Below, one piece after another: positions 1 to 9,012 of a stretch of DNA of 64,000 bases (within the stretch, counting starts at the first letter, position 1; every line of letters starts with the position of its first letter). The position numbers and the translations under genes are program-made. The notes beneath the pieces were generated by a model. It saw nothing but the letters and a program-made list of their open reading frames with translations. It had not been told where the DNA came from and did not search any database. Source of the stretch: Flectonema sp. DT1601 (taxonomy: Eukaryota > Euglenozoa > Diplonemea > Diplonemida > Diplonemidae); NCBI GenBank assembly GCA_964019425.1, contig OZ025831.1, forward strand, positions 186,001-250,000, written 5' to 3'.

Positions 1-1140
1 TAAACGATTTTGAACCGACTCAGGGTATCCTCTGCAAAAGCAGTTTTCTTCAGCAACAGCACGTGTTTGCAACACCAACTTATCCAATACCGAAAGGAAA
101 GCAATTGCTTCTATGTTAAATCCTGTACAGTCACACCATACATCCCAATCTAGAGAGACACCAAGCAATGATGCCTTTTGTTGAACTGCTCCTTGTAACC
201 AAGTTTCTCTTTGTAAGTGAATAAAGTGAAGTAAATCATTATTAAAGTGTTCTGAATCAAAAGATAAGTTCTCCAACCCCGAAGAGTCATCTATTATAAC
301 TTTGTTAGGTAAAGCTGTTATTCTGTAAGAGTGATCACGACCAGCTGTCTTTAATTGTAATTGCATATCAATCAGATGCCTACTTAACGACTGAGATGTT
401 TCCTCGTATCCCGTCACAGTTGCTATGTCAGTAGCTCTGAAGAGGATGCATTCAGATGCTACAAAAACATCAGTTGTCGATTCTCTACCACTGGTTGAGG
501 TTTCTTCGACATACCCGGCAAAATTCCTCTGCAACACAGTTGTGTCTCCAGACATTATAAAAGGAGAAACTCCGTGTGAAATAATAACACCTGATTTTGA
601 AACAGCTTTGCATGTAGTCGCCAAGACTGTATTGTCAGTTCGAAGTAACTCGGAGGCTTTCAGCAAATAAGCTGTCGTGTATGAGGCTGTAAAACCAATG
701 AATAAAGGTTTCTCAGTACCGATAACTTTCATTATTTCTAAGTATTCTCGAGTCACTACTGAAGGGTTGAAGTTACTTATCGGCTCAGATGACTGGTGTA
801 GGACTAGTCCGTAGTCTTCTGGTATCGCTTTTCTAAAATTATAAACTTTGTCTTGACGTTCGTTTGCCACAATCAGCATTGCTGCACTTCCTAGTAGGTC
901 TCTGGCTCCATTCCTTGTTTGCCAATCTACAAATGACATAATCAATAATGTTTTTACATTCCTCTCAAGCTTAGGAATCCTAACAATATTGTACTCACGT
1001 GCCGTGTCGGTATTGCTGCTTACTTTTGCGTCTCCCGATTGAGGACCACTTCCAAGGCTACTGATCCCCATAGCAACAACTAACAACATAATTGTGGTCA
1101 ATCCAAGTATAAGAATTCTTCTTCTATCTCGGTACTTCAT
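1..1140 (-). CDS. Type II membrane protein, 3' part beyond window
   Basis: An open frame of 380 codons starts at an ATG at 1140 and runs off the left edge. The N-terminus is MKYRDRRRILILGLTTIM followed by more hydrophobic residues: a basic cluster then one membrane segment at about residues 8-27, which is a signal-anchor layout (short cytosolic tail, large lumenal or outer part). The rest is soluble. It holds a stretch IIDDSSGLENLSFDSEHF at about 285 and a Cys pair in WDVWCDCTGF at about 335. The layout would fit a Golgi glycosyltransferase, but I see no DxD-type motif I can trust and do not recognise the family. No clear acceptor-like AG precedes the ATG, unlike most neighbours. Confidence 0.8.
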   Translation of the reverse strand, partial: MKYRDRRRILILGLTTIMLLVVAMGISSLGSGPQSGDAKVSSNTDTAREYNIVRIPKLERNVKTLLIMSFVDWQTRNGARDLLGSAAMLIVANERQDKVYNFRKAIPEDYGLVLHQSSEPISNFNPSVVTREYLEIMKVIGTEKPLFIGFTASYTTAYLLKASELLRTDNTVLATTCKAVSKSGVIISHGVSPFIMSGDTTVLQRNFAGYVEETSTSGRESTTDVFVASECILFRATDIATVTGYEETSQSLSRHLIDMQLQLKTAGRDHSYRITALPNKVIIDDSSGLENLSFDSEHFNNDLLHFIHLQRETWLQGAVQQKASLLGVSLDWDVWCDCTGFNIEAIAFLSVLDKLVLQTRAVAEENCFCRGYPESVQNRL

Positions 1141-1754
1141 TTTTGTTATATTTTTTTATTTCTTTTTGTTACTCTTTCTTCAAAATAATGAATAACAGAC
1201 TTTGCATCTAATGCAATTGGAGTGACAAGAAGCCATCATTTTCTACGTCAACCTGTTAAGTAAAACTGCACAAATACGTAAAAAGAAAAATTTAAAGAAT
1301 ACAATATCAAAAAGAATGAAATAATTTATATTTGCTGAATACTTCATTAGTAAGTTTCTTAACAACAGCCCTCAAAAAAAAAAAAAAAAGGGCGAAAAAA
1401 AAAGGGAAGGGGAAAGGGTTTTTTTTTTGAATAATTTCTACAAAAAAAATATATAAAAAAATAAAAAAAAATAGGTACAACAAAAGGGACATACAATTAG
1501 GCAACCGAAATTAACTTAATTTCAGGTAAAAAAAACTCAGTTAAAATGTAGTAATTACTTTGAGTTTACCTCTCACATTCACTAACCGTGTGAACGGAAT
1601 CATCAATGAGCTATAAAATAAAGCAAAAAATACAAAAAACGGGAAAGAACATAACAAAACAAGGATGAAAAAGAAAGGGGAAGCAGCTATCTGCAACTAT
1701 TGACCCCATGAATGGTACAGTTCAACCAGCAGGAGTACTCTACCACACGTAATA
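1141..1754. other. Intergenic, homopolymer-rich
   Basis: 614 bp between two minus-strand genes. It contains A runs around 1377-1390 and 1399-1406 and several T and A runs up to 1490. Frames here are low complexity. No gene, RNA or terminator could be supported. Confidence 0.6.
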
Positions 1755-2315
1755 TTATGGACACTGTCTGCAGTAAGATGGGTATTGTGGAGTACTTGGA
1801 GATTGATAATATGAAGGTGAGTTGTATTGCATTGGTGATCTCATAGGACTTGCAAACCCTCCAACAGGAGACATATTAGTACCGTAAGGAGACATTGCAT
1901 TATTAGGTTGCCAGTAATTAGTATTTGGTGTCGATGGATCAGATAGGTTGGATATTTTAACAGTGCGGACACCGTGGCGGACGTCGCTTTGTTTTGGAGG
2001 AGAAGGAGGTCGGCGTTGTGGTTCTCCATCAACTTCAACATCCCAAACCATTCCAACTGGCGGCCAGATATCCACCTCACGTCGGGGAGGTTTTCTCATC
2101 GGAGATTCGTATCCTCCGCCTGCGTGGTATGCGACACTTCCTTGTGGAGGACTCTTAATACTTGACTGAGGCCTTTCAGATCTTCTTGACCTTCTTCTTG
2201 ATCCACTCCTCCTCCTTCTTCTTGATGAAGAAGTTCTTCTCGAACTCTCAACTCCAGGAGACACAACCGACGGACGTCCTGGTGCTACAGGCTGCTTCTC
2301 ATAGCGGTACGACAT
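1755..2315 (-). CDS. Small Arg/Ser/Pro-rich disordered protein
   Basis: 186 aa, single exon. Residues about 25-45 form an RS-type cluster (SSRRRRRSGSRRRSRRS). The middle has a short ordered-looking piece, VDIWPPVGMVWDVEVDGEP. The last 60 residues are Ser/Pro/Tyr/Met-rich with repeated SP(M/Y) steps, all likely disordered. Dense SP and RS sites suggest a phosphorylated RNA-associated or scaffold protein, but this is inference from composition only. The next gene upstream is LSM14-like, also an RNA-granule type. A possible acceptor, ATTACAG, ends 10 nt before the ATG. Confidence 0.6.
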   Translation of the reverse strand: MSYRYEKQPVAPGRPSVVSPGVESSRRTSSSRRRRRSGSRRRSRRSERPQSSIKSPPQGSVAYHAGGGYESPMRKPPRREVDIWPPVGMVWDVEVDGEPQRRPPSPPKQSDVRHGVRTVKISNLSDPSTPNTNYWQPNNAMSPYGTNMSPVGGFASPMRSPMQYNSPSYYQSPSTPQYPSYCRQCP

Positions 2316-2826
2316 TATGAGTAGCTGTAATCTGATGGTGGGAAATTAATTTATGGTTTTTTGTTACTCATGTTATGAAATACTCAAACAGTAACTTAGC
2401 TTAGTATCACATGGTCACTGGAAAGGTGAAATAGAATGAAAAATAAATTTAGAACGAGTCTAACTATTACCAACGAATAATCCATCGGGGTCATGGTATT
2501 TCTACGTAGCTAACGCTAGACAACGTTAGCCTCCACACACAGACATAGCACAATACTCTATATTCGTACTTAATTGGAACATTGCAAGCAATACACAGTT
2601 CACAAACGTGTGATGTTTGCAATTCGATTTTTGACTGTAACTTGCTAACAATACTTTGCTTTGTACAGTATGTGACAAGTGATTCGTAAGCCGCATCTCG
2701 AATACATATCGCCCATGGTGGGCGATAGCCAATTCCGCCTTCCTCTCTTTTTTTTTTTTTGTTGTTGGTTTTTATTTTTTTTTTCTTTTGTGCTAATTTC
2801 GCAGCTTTGACGACATACGAATCCAC
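2316..2826. other. Intergenic between SR-rich protein and LSM14-like gene
   Basis: 511 bp. The Lys-rich minus-strand frame from about 2826 down to 2491 comes from A runs and starts directly after the LSM14-like stop. It has no family features, so I do not call it. Nothing else seen. Confidence 0.5.
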
Positions 2827-3487
2827 TTATGGGCGTCTTCCAGCAGCGTAGCTGTGTTGGATTTCGGGCTCAGTTATGTTGTGTAAGAATGTCAGAATAA
2901 GACGAGTTAATATTTACATACTTCTTGCCCTTACCACCTCCCTTTCCGCTACGTCCTTTTTCACCTTTGTAACTTCCCTTTCCGCCATGGCTAGAGTACT
3001 GAACAGATTGTTTAGTCTGAGTGGTGGTGGTGGTGGGTTGTTCCTTTCCACGAACAGCATCAAGATACGATGTTGCCTTTTGATGAGTTGGAGATGAACT
3101 GCTATTTGATAGACTAGTCGGTGACGATACGCTGCTAGCTTGTTGTTCTTTCGGTTGCTGCAATTGCTGTTGTTGCTGTTGCTCTTTTGCGAGAATGATC
3201 GCAGATTTTGGATCCTTTTTGTGATATTCAAAGAGCGTCAATCGCTTTATGTTATCAGAAGTTAAATTCACATAATCGAATACATTTGGACATCTCGGGA
3301 TTACTTTCTCGACGGGTCTATTTTCAGTTCCAAAGATTGTTACATTCTTCAACAACAAGGAATCAGTTTCTGGTGAAATGGAATGAATTATTCCATGGTA
3401 TCTTATCCCACTCGATGTAATCACCGAAGCAGTCTTCTCGGAGTAGTTGTTGGTGAGGTAGTTACGGAGGTCTTCCCCGCCCGCCAT
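2827..3487 (-). CDS. LSM14/Scd6-like P-body protein
   Basis: About 196 aa in two exons (3487-2922 and 2851-2827). The 70-bp intron has a GTATGT donor and CACAG acceptor. Exon lengths sum to whole codons and the joined end reads GKGKNYAAGRRP. Residues about 14-85 are the LSm14-type Sm fold: KTASVITSSGIRYHGII, then ETDSLLLKNVTIFGTENRP and VFDYVNLTSDNIKRLTLFE. The motif SFGTE(N/D)RP is the hallmark of the LSM14/Scd6 group. A poly-Gln/Ser linker and a Gly/Lys-rich tail follow. No FDF motif is visible, so the protein is shorter than usual (human LSM14A is over 450 aa). Family role: translational repression and decapping in cytoplasmic granules. A T tract ending GATTAG lies 17 nt before the ATG. 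Confidence 0.85.
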
Positions 3488-3768
3488 CGTTGAAATGTGA
3501 GTTTCTAATCAAAAAAAAAAAAAAAAAAAAAATTAACTAACTAAGAAAAAACACTTTTTCTTCACCCTCATTTTATTTTTCTGTGGTACGAAAGGATTAA
3601 AAGTGAATTGAACAAACAAGACACATGAAATAATAATTCCTCTAAAAACAAAACAATTCGTTGTGCAAATCCGACCAATAGCTTTTTCAAGTAACAGTTG
3701 GGGTGTAATTAATTGTAATTAATTTATTAGTATCGATTCGTTATATCAATCGCTAAAGTAATGAAGTG

Positions 3769-5128
3769 CTACTCCTCAGAATCTTTGGGTTTAACTGCTA
3801 ATATAACATGCCTCCATCCAACGCTAACTTTACATAAAGTACTATTATGTGGTTGTAGTACCTCATTTGGCATCCATCTCATTGGATCATCGTAGTCAGA
3901 ATTGTTGTCATGTCCTAAACCGAGTTGACCAAAATAATTATCGCCCATTGAAAAAAGCATTCCCTCAGCTGATTGTAAGAAGACTGATGATTCTGTTCCG
4001 TGAAATTGGAAATAATTCTCTCCATCTGAAGGAAGTATCAGTTCGTCCCACTCTCCTGGAGCTGTCGCAATGCGAACCTTTTGCTTATCATTATCAATCC
4101 AGACAGCTATATGAGCATCCTTAAGTGATATGAATTGCTGTAGTACTATCTCCTTACTCAATCCAGGTAATGCCACAAGTGTTGGTACAGAATCAGATAC
4201 CCGTTCTCGGACTTGCCCAGGACGAGCTCCAAAGGCGTAGATTCCTATTTTTGGTTGTTGTTGATGTCTTCCGTGGAAAAAGTTTTTAAGGGAGAAAAAA
4301 AAGCATAACAGAAAACACACCATTTATCGTCACGATGACGCTGTGGTTATATCCCGCCCGAACGTCAAGAACCTCTTCGATACCGAGTGATGCGAGGTCG
4401 ATTAGCCTGGGTGAGCGTTGGCAAAACGGTTCAAAGAATAGAGTTTTTTGTGAATCCGCTTTCGACTTCTCGGGGTGATGACATGAATTATACGGTTCCA
4501 TAGTTCCGTTTGTCTCATCTTGGGCTGACAGCTGGAACTTTGCCTGCTGAACAATTTCACTCTTAATTCTATTTTGCTTGTTCAATAATATGTCCCAAGC
4601 ATCACCAGTATATCCCAACTGACCTGAAGACCCTTGACCCCAGGTGTATATACCTGAAATAGTCCAAGCAATAGTGTGATGTGATCCAGCAGATGCCTTT
4701 AACACTGGTGGGAGGGATACTTCTGTTGGATTCTTACAATTATCGTCACTTGAATTTCCTATCTGACCATCTTTGTTGGAACCAAAAGAAAACAACTCAC
4801 CTCTATCACTAATTACTATGCTGTGATATCCTCCAAGAGAAACGTCTTTTACTCTTTCCGGGTTGTCAAAGTGACGAAGTTGTTGGGGTTTTCCAACAGG
4901 TCCGAATACGCCGACTCCCAATTGGCCTTCAGCATTGTATCCAAACGAGTAGAGTCCTTTATTTGTGAGTACCATGTTGTGACTGCCACCACTCCAGATA
5001 TTTTTAACTTCAATATCATTTTCATCAAAAAATGAAATTTTAGTTGGAATTGGTTTGTTTACTTCTCCTTTTGGTAATCCCAGACGATAGTCATGACCAC
5101 AACCAACTGAATACAACTCCAGTACCAT
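3769..5128 (-). CDS. RCC1-repeat (beta-propeller) protein
   Basis: 427 aa in two exons (5128-4321 and 4244-3769) with a 76-bp intron. The splice restores VTING|IYAFGARPG, and the total is whole codons. At least six RCC1-type repeats are visible, each ending in a GxLYSFG or similar strand followed by a GQLG step: LYSVGCGHDYRLGLP, LYSFGYNAEGQLGVG, LFSFGSNKDGQIGN, IYTWGQGSSGQLGY, IYAFGARPGQ and LFSMGDNYFGQLGLG. Recurrent G.(S/Y)H...(V/L/I) blade turns are present (GGSHNMVLT, GGYHSIVIS, AGSHHTIAW, AGYNHSVIV). The whole protein is propeller, so it could be a nucleotide-exchange factor or just a scaffold; the substrate cannot be told. The start is chosen at MVLELYSVG because the first blade begins there. 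It is preceded by TTCTTTTACCAG 20 nt upstream. Confidence 0.9.
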
Positions 5129-6085
5129 AATATTCACTGTAGTTGTATCTGGTAAAAGAACGAAAAAAAAAATTATATCACGTTTGAAAAAAAAAATAGT
5201 CACCAATAAGGAAAGAATAAAAAACTAAATACTAATCAATATTAAATATACAATAAGGATTGTGGAATCCAGGGGAGGAGGATCTGTCTTTTTTTTTTTT
5301 TTTTTTTTTTTTTTCCACGTTGTGTGAAAATATTTCTGTGAAGAAGGAGACGTTGCTCTAGAAACTGAACAAAAAAAAGAAAGGTTTTTTTTTTTTTTTT
5401 TTATAATACTGGTAGAAAGTAAAACCAGGTAGTAAAATAGTAATTGACCCCTCAATTTTTTAAAAAATTGAAAAGTTTTTTTTTTTTTTTTTTTTTTCCT
5501 CCTCGTAACCAAGGTAATAGAACGGCTTGTCACTCAGCAGTAATCAATCAGCCTGGTGAGAAACACGACTTTAGGAGAACTTCGACTCAACTACATTCCC
5601 TTATAAAACTGTAGGGGAAAACGGTCAAGCACGTAGCAAAATGTGCCTGAAAAACTAATCTCACAACAACGGAGCGTCTTATAAGGAAAACTAAATCGAA
5701 ACAAGGGAATAACCGATGCAGTATCTGAGATTACATAAATCTCAGTTTAAGTTTCTTGTTAATGTTGCTTCTTTTTCCCCCGTCAAGAACGAACTGATCT
5801 CGTGGACTTAAATAACATAAATTAAAAGCACAAGTGAAACCAGAACCACTCCCAACTTATACAACAACAACAACAACAACAACAAAAAAAATATATATTA
5901 TAACCAAACGAAGGAACAAACAAGGGAAGGCGTTGGCTGACCAACAATAAGCTCTTATACGTAACAGGGAGGTTTTTTTTTTATGATGTTTATTCAGACA
6001 CGATGGCCGACTCCCAAGAAAAACTAATACTACAATAACTAATAATTATTGTTACTTCATTCATTATTTATCAAGCGATTATTAC
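5129..6085. other. Intergenic with long T runs
   Basis: 957 bp. T runs lie at about 5289-5314, 5385-5402 and 5476-5497, an AAC microsatellite at about 5862-5884, and a T run at about 5971. No gene supported. Confidence 0.6.
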
Positions 6086-7738
6086 TTAAGACTTTCCAGG
6101 GCCAAGAGGTGTTGGTCTGCCGCCATCTGGTCCATACGAAGCCCAGGTACCAAAAGCACCTGTTCTTGGACGACCAGCAGCAGTTGGAATTCCAAAATAC
6201 CTTCTCGCTGAGAGCTCACTTCTCGCTGGAGATGGAGAAGAAGCAAATCCGTCACTGCGAGCACGGTCACGTTCTAATGACCGACGAGTTTTCCAATCAT
6301 CAAAATGCACGCTCGTATTAGACGTTCCAGGACTAGCTTCCCATTCATATTTAGCACTCGATCCATAAACTTGATTAAAGCGAGTGAAGCTTCTTTGGAG
6401 ATTAGGAAAGTGAGGATCAAATCTTCTCTCTTCTAATACTAAAGACATGTCTTCTCCAAGTTCTAATGATGTCCACACTTTGTGAATGTCCTTCGCTGTT
6501 GTGACTGACAATCCATTAGCATAAGTTACAGTTCGACCACACATCTTTTGTAATCCAGATGCGTAGGCTGGTGAGTCAGGTGACACCTCAACGAGAACTA
6601 ATTCATTGTCTCCATCAAACCAACAGCCAAGAGGACCATCAGTCTTTTCGATAAAAGCTTCCACTCGAGTTGCATTCGTAAGATCGTTTTGAGGATTTCC
6701 AACATAACTTTGATTAGTTTCATTTGGTCCAGGGATGCATTCAAACCCAAGCCACATACCTGTTAATCCAGCAGTAAGCTGTGCGACATCCATAAGTGTG
6801 TTAACATCAAGACCATTTACGTGAACTAATCTCTTACCTACAAGAGAAGATAATCCAAACCTGTGACCAGGTGATCCAAAATGAACACCAGTTAGAATCA
6901 TATCATTCAACTGTAGACCTAAAGGTTCTTCTCCTTTTGCTAACCAACAGAGCTCTAGATCTTCTCGCTGTTGATCTGGAGGAGGAGGAATGAATCTCAA
7001 TTTAAATGAAGCGATTCCTTCTGTTGCTCGGACTAGTTCCTGTGATGATGCGACGATTTGACCATTTACGTGAGTTAAAGACCAGCCAATGAATTGTTGT
7101 AGCTCTCCTTTGTGGGCAGGGGTGCCATCTCTGATTCCAACAAGTGTGAGACCAACGGATTTGAACTTAAGACCAAGATTGTTCTCATAAGGAGCCTTCT
7201 GAAGTATAACTTCAACAGCTCCGGAAGAATCATTCACTCGTCTTGTTGGAGGAGAGTTTGGAGATGACCATGGACCTGCACCAGTACTGCTATAACTTGG
7301 TGACCTGCTATTTAATCTACTGTTGACCATTGGAGAATTAGGAGATGATGGTGGCATTGGTGGTTCCATACTTTGCCTCACTGGCATAATTTGAATCTCT
7401 TGAACTGGAGTTCCTTGAGCAACCCATCCACCTCTAGAGTTCAGTTCATAAGGAGGAAGTCCTTCGTGGTTTTTTAATGAAATAATATATCCAATTCCAG
7501 TCTCAAAATCAGACCTATCATCAGTGATTCTCCAATAACCATTTGGGGTAGCGTACAGTAGACTGCCTGTGTCAGGTTGTTGCCAAACTGGAAATCCGTT
7601 GACGCCACCGTCTTCCATTTTATATATTCCTCCAAATTGTTCCAGCTCATCGTTGGTCCAGATTTCTAATTCCCTTGCCCAGGTGGCAAAATGCTTCTCA
7701 ATAGCCGTGCGTGCTGCGCTGTAGACTGGGACAGCCAT
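6086..7738 (-). CDS. Three PDZ-like repeats with an N-terminal Trp/Tyr-rich module
   Basis: About 550 aa, single exon. The start is taken at MAVPVYSAARTA. Residues about 28-90 form a module with the pattern GIYK...VNGFPVWQQ...LLYATPNGYWRITDD, a G-x-Y / NG-x-P-x-W / G-x-W-x-I layout I have the impression of in many protist proteins. A Ser/Pro linker (about 115-165) follows. Then come three PDZ-like domains at about 170-250, 255-340 and 355-435: VGIRDGTPAHKGELQQFIG...HVNG, GVHFGSPGHRFGLSSLVGK...HVNG and VEVSPDSPAYASGLQKMCGR...YANG. The tail is Ser/Arg/Pro-rich. It is probably a cytosolic or cytoskeletal scaffold. CAG lies 24 nt before the ATG after a GT-rich stretch. PDZ-like is firm in pattern; ligand binding is unknown. 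Confidence 0.75.
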   Translation of the reverse strand: MAVPVYSAARTAIEKHFATWARELEIWTNDELEQFGGIYKMEDGGVNGFPVWQQPDTGSLLYATPNGYWRITDDRSDFETGIGYIISLKNHEGLPPYELNSRGGWVAQGTPVQEIQIMPVRQSMEPPMPPSSPNSPMVNSRLNSRSPSYSSTGAGPWSSPNSPPTRRVNDSSGAVEVILQKAPYENNLGLKFKSVGLTLVGIRDGTPAHKGELQQFIGWSLTHVNGQIVASSQELVRATEGIASFKLRFIPPPPDQQREDLELCWLAKGEEPLGLQLNDMILTGVHFGSPGHRFGLSSLVGKRLVHVNGLDVNTLMDVAQLTAGLTGMWLGFECIPGPNETNQSYVGNPQNDLTNATRVEAFIEKTDGPLGCWFDGDNELVLVEVSPDSPAYASGLQKMCGRTVTYANGLSVTTAKDIHKVWTSLELGEDMSLVLEERRFDPHFPNLQRSFTRFNQVYGSSAKYEWEASPGTSNTSVHFDDWKTRRSLERDRARSDGFASSPSPARSELSARRYFGIPTAAGRPRTGAFGTWASYGPDGGRPTPLGPGKS

Positions 7739-7927
7739 TGTTTGTTTAAACAGGTAGTTAACCTGCAAACACACTACAAACTGTTTTAAAACAAAAATAA
7801 AATAAAATATATTATCCAGTACGTAAAGAGATGTGAATGGTTAACACGACCCCCATCAACAGGATTGACTCAGAGTTATATGGGAATTGTAAAAAGGGGT
7901 TCTATGAGTAGTACATTAGTGAGAGTT

Positions 7928-7969
<42 letters not shown>

Positions 7970-9012
7970 ACAATGGAAGGTGTTAGAATAAACTAAAAAC
8001 CAACCATACCTTTTTGTTTTGTTTAATAAGAAATAAATAAAATATTATAAAGAAAAATAAATTCTAGTTACAGATACACGTGATCAGCTTTTAATTTTTA
8101 CTGACCTGCTTAGAGTCCGGATGAATTGAGCCCAGGTAATCCGATGAGTCTATCAGTTTATTGTATGATTAAATTGCGTTAAAAGTCTCATGACTGGATT
8201 TGAGTTCAACTATTGGATTCAAAAAAAAAAAAAAAAAAAAGAATAATAAGAATCTCCAACACTTAAGTTGAGAAACAACAGCTTATCCTCGAAACACACA
8301 CACACCGATAATAAGCTACTTTCCATAAGGAGAATTTTTTTTTTAAAGGCAGAGGAGCATCGTGAAAAGGGTTTTTCAAAAATTAGATATTTACAAAGCA
8401 AAAAAAAAAAAAAAAAAAAAAAGGAAAAGATGATTAGTGTCACTCAGATATTTTTTTCTTCAGAAGCGAAAATATTTGGTTCTCATTTTTTTTTTTTTTT
8501 TTTTTTTTTTTTCGTGAGAGGTAATTATGTTTCGGACATTAAAGAGAATTGAACGACAAAATGATACAGATAAGAGGTTCACTACACGACTTTTTTTGAT
8601 AATCAGAGGATTTTTTTTTTAAAAAAAAAATTTACGCTTATGTTATTATATTCAATTAACTCACTTCCATACGAATACAGGTACAAACGATGTGATGCAA
8701 GAGGTTTTTTTTTTTTTTTCAATTGCAAAAAAAAAATTAACACCATAGAAGGTCAACTGAACGAAATCAGAAAGTTCATGATTAAATAGTACAAAGTTTT
8801 CTTTTTCTTTCTTAATTTTTTAGTTTCTTTCAACGCAACAGTGACTCTTGCTGGGGATTATATCTTCTTTATCATCCCAATATAAAAAGAACAAAAAAAA
8901 AAAAAAAAGGACCATTCTCAAAATACTCGAGACAACTACATACTACTGATTGAAAATCAGTAGTAATCAAGCAACCAATTCTTTTTTTTTCTTTTCTTAT
9001 CTTTTCTGTCAG
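7739..9012. other. Long homopolymer-rich intergenic region
   Basis: 1274 bp upstream of the PDZ-like gene and downstream of the cyclase-like gene. A runs lie at about 7939-7961, 8221-8240 and 8401-8422, T runs at about 8487-8512 and 8705-8719. Open frames in both directions are Lys/Phe low complexity. No gene seen. Confidence 0.6.
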
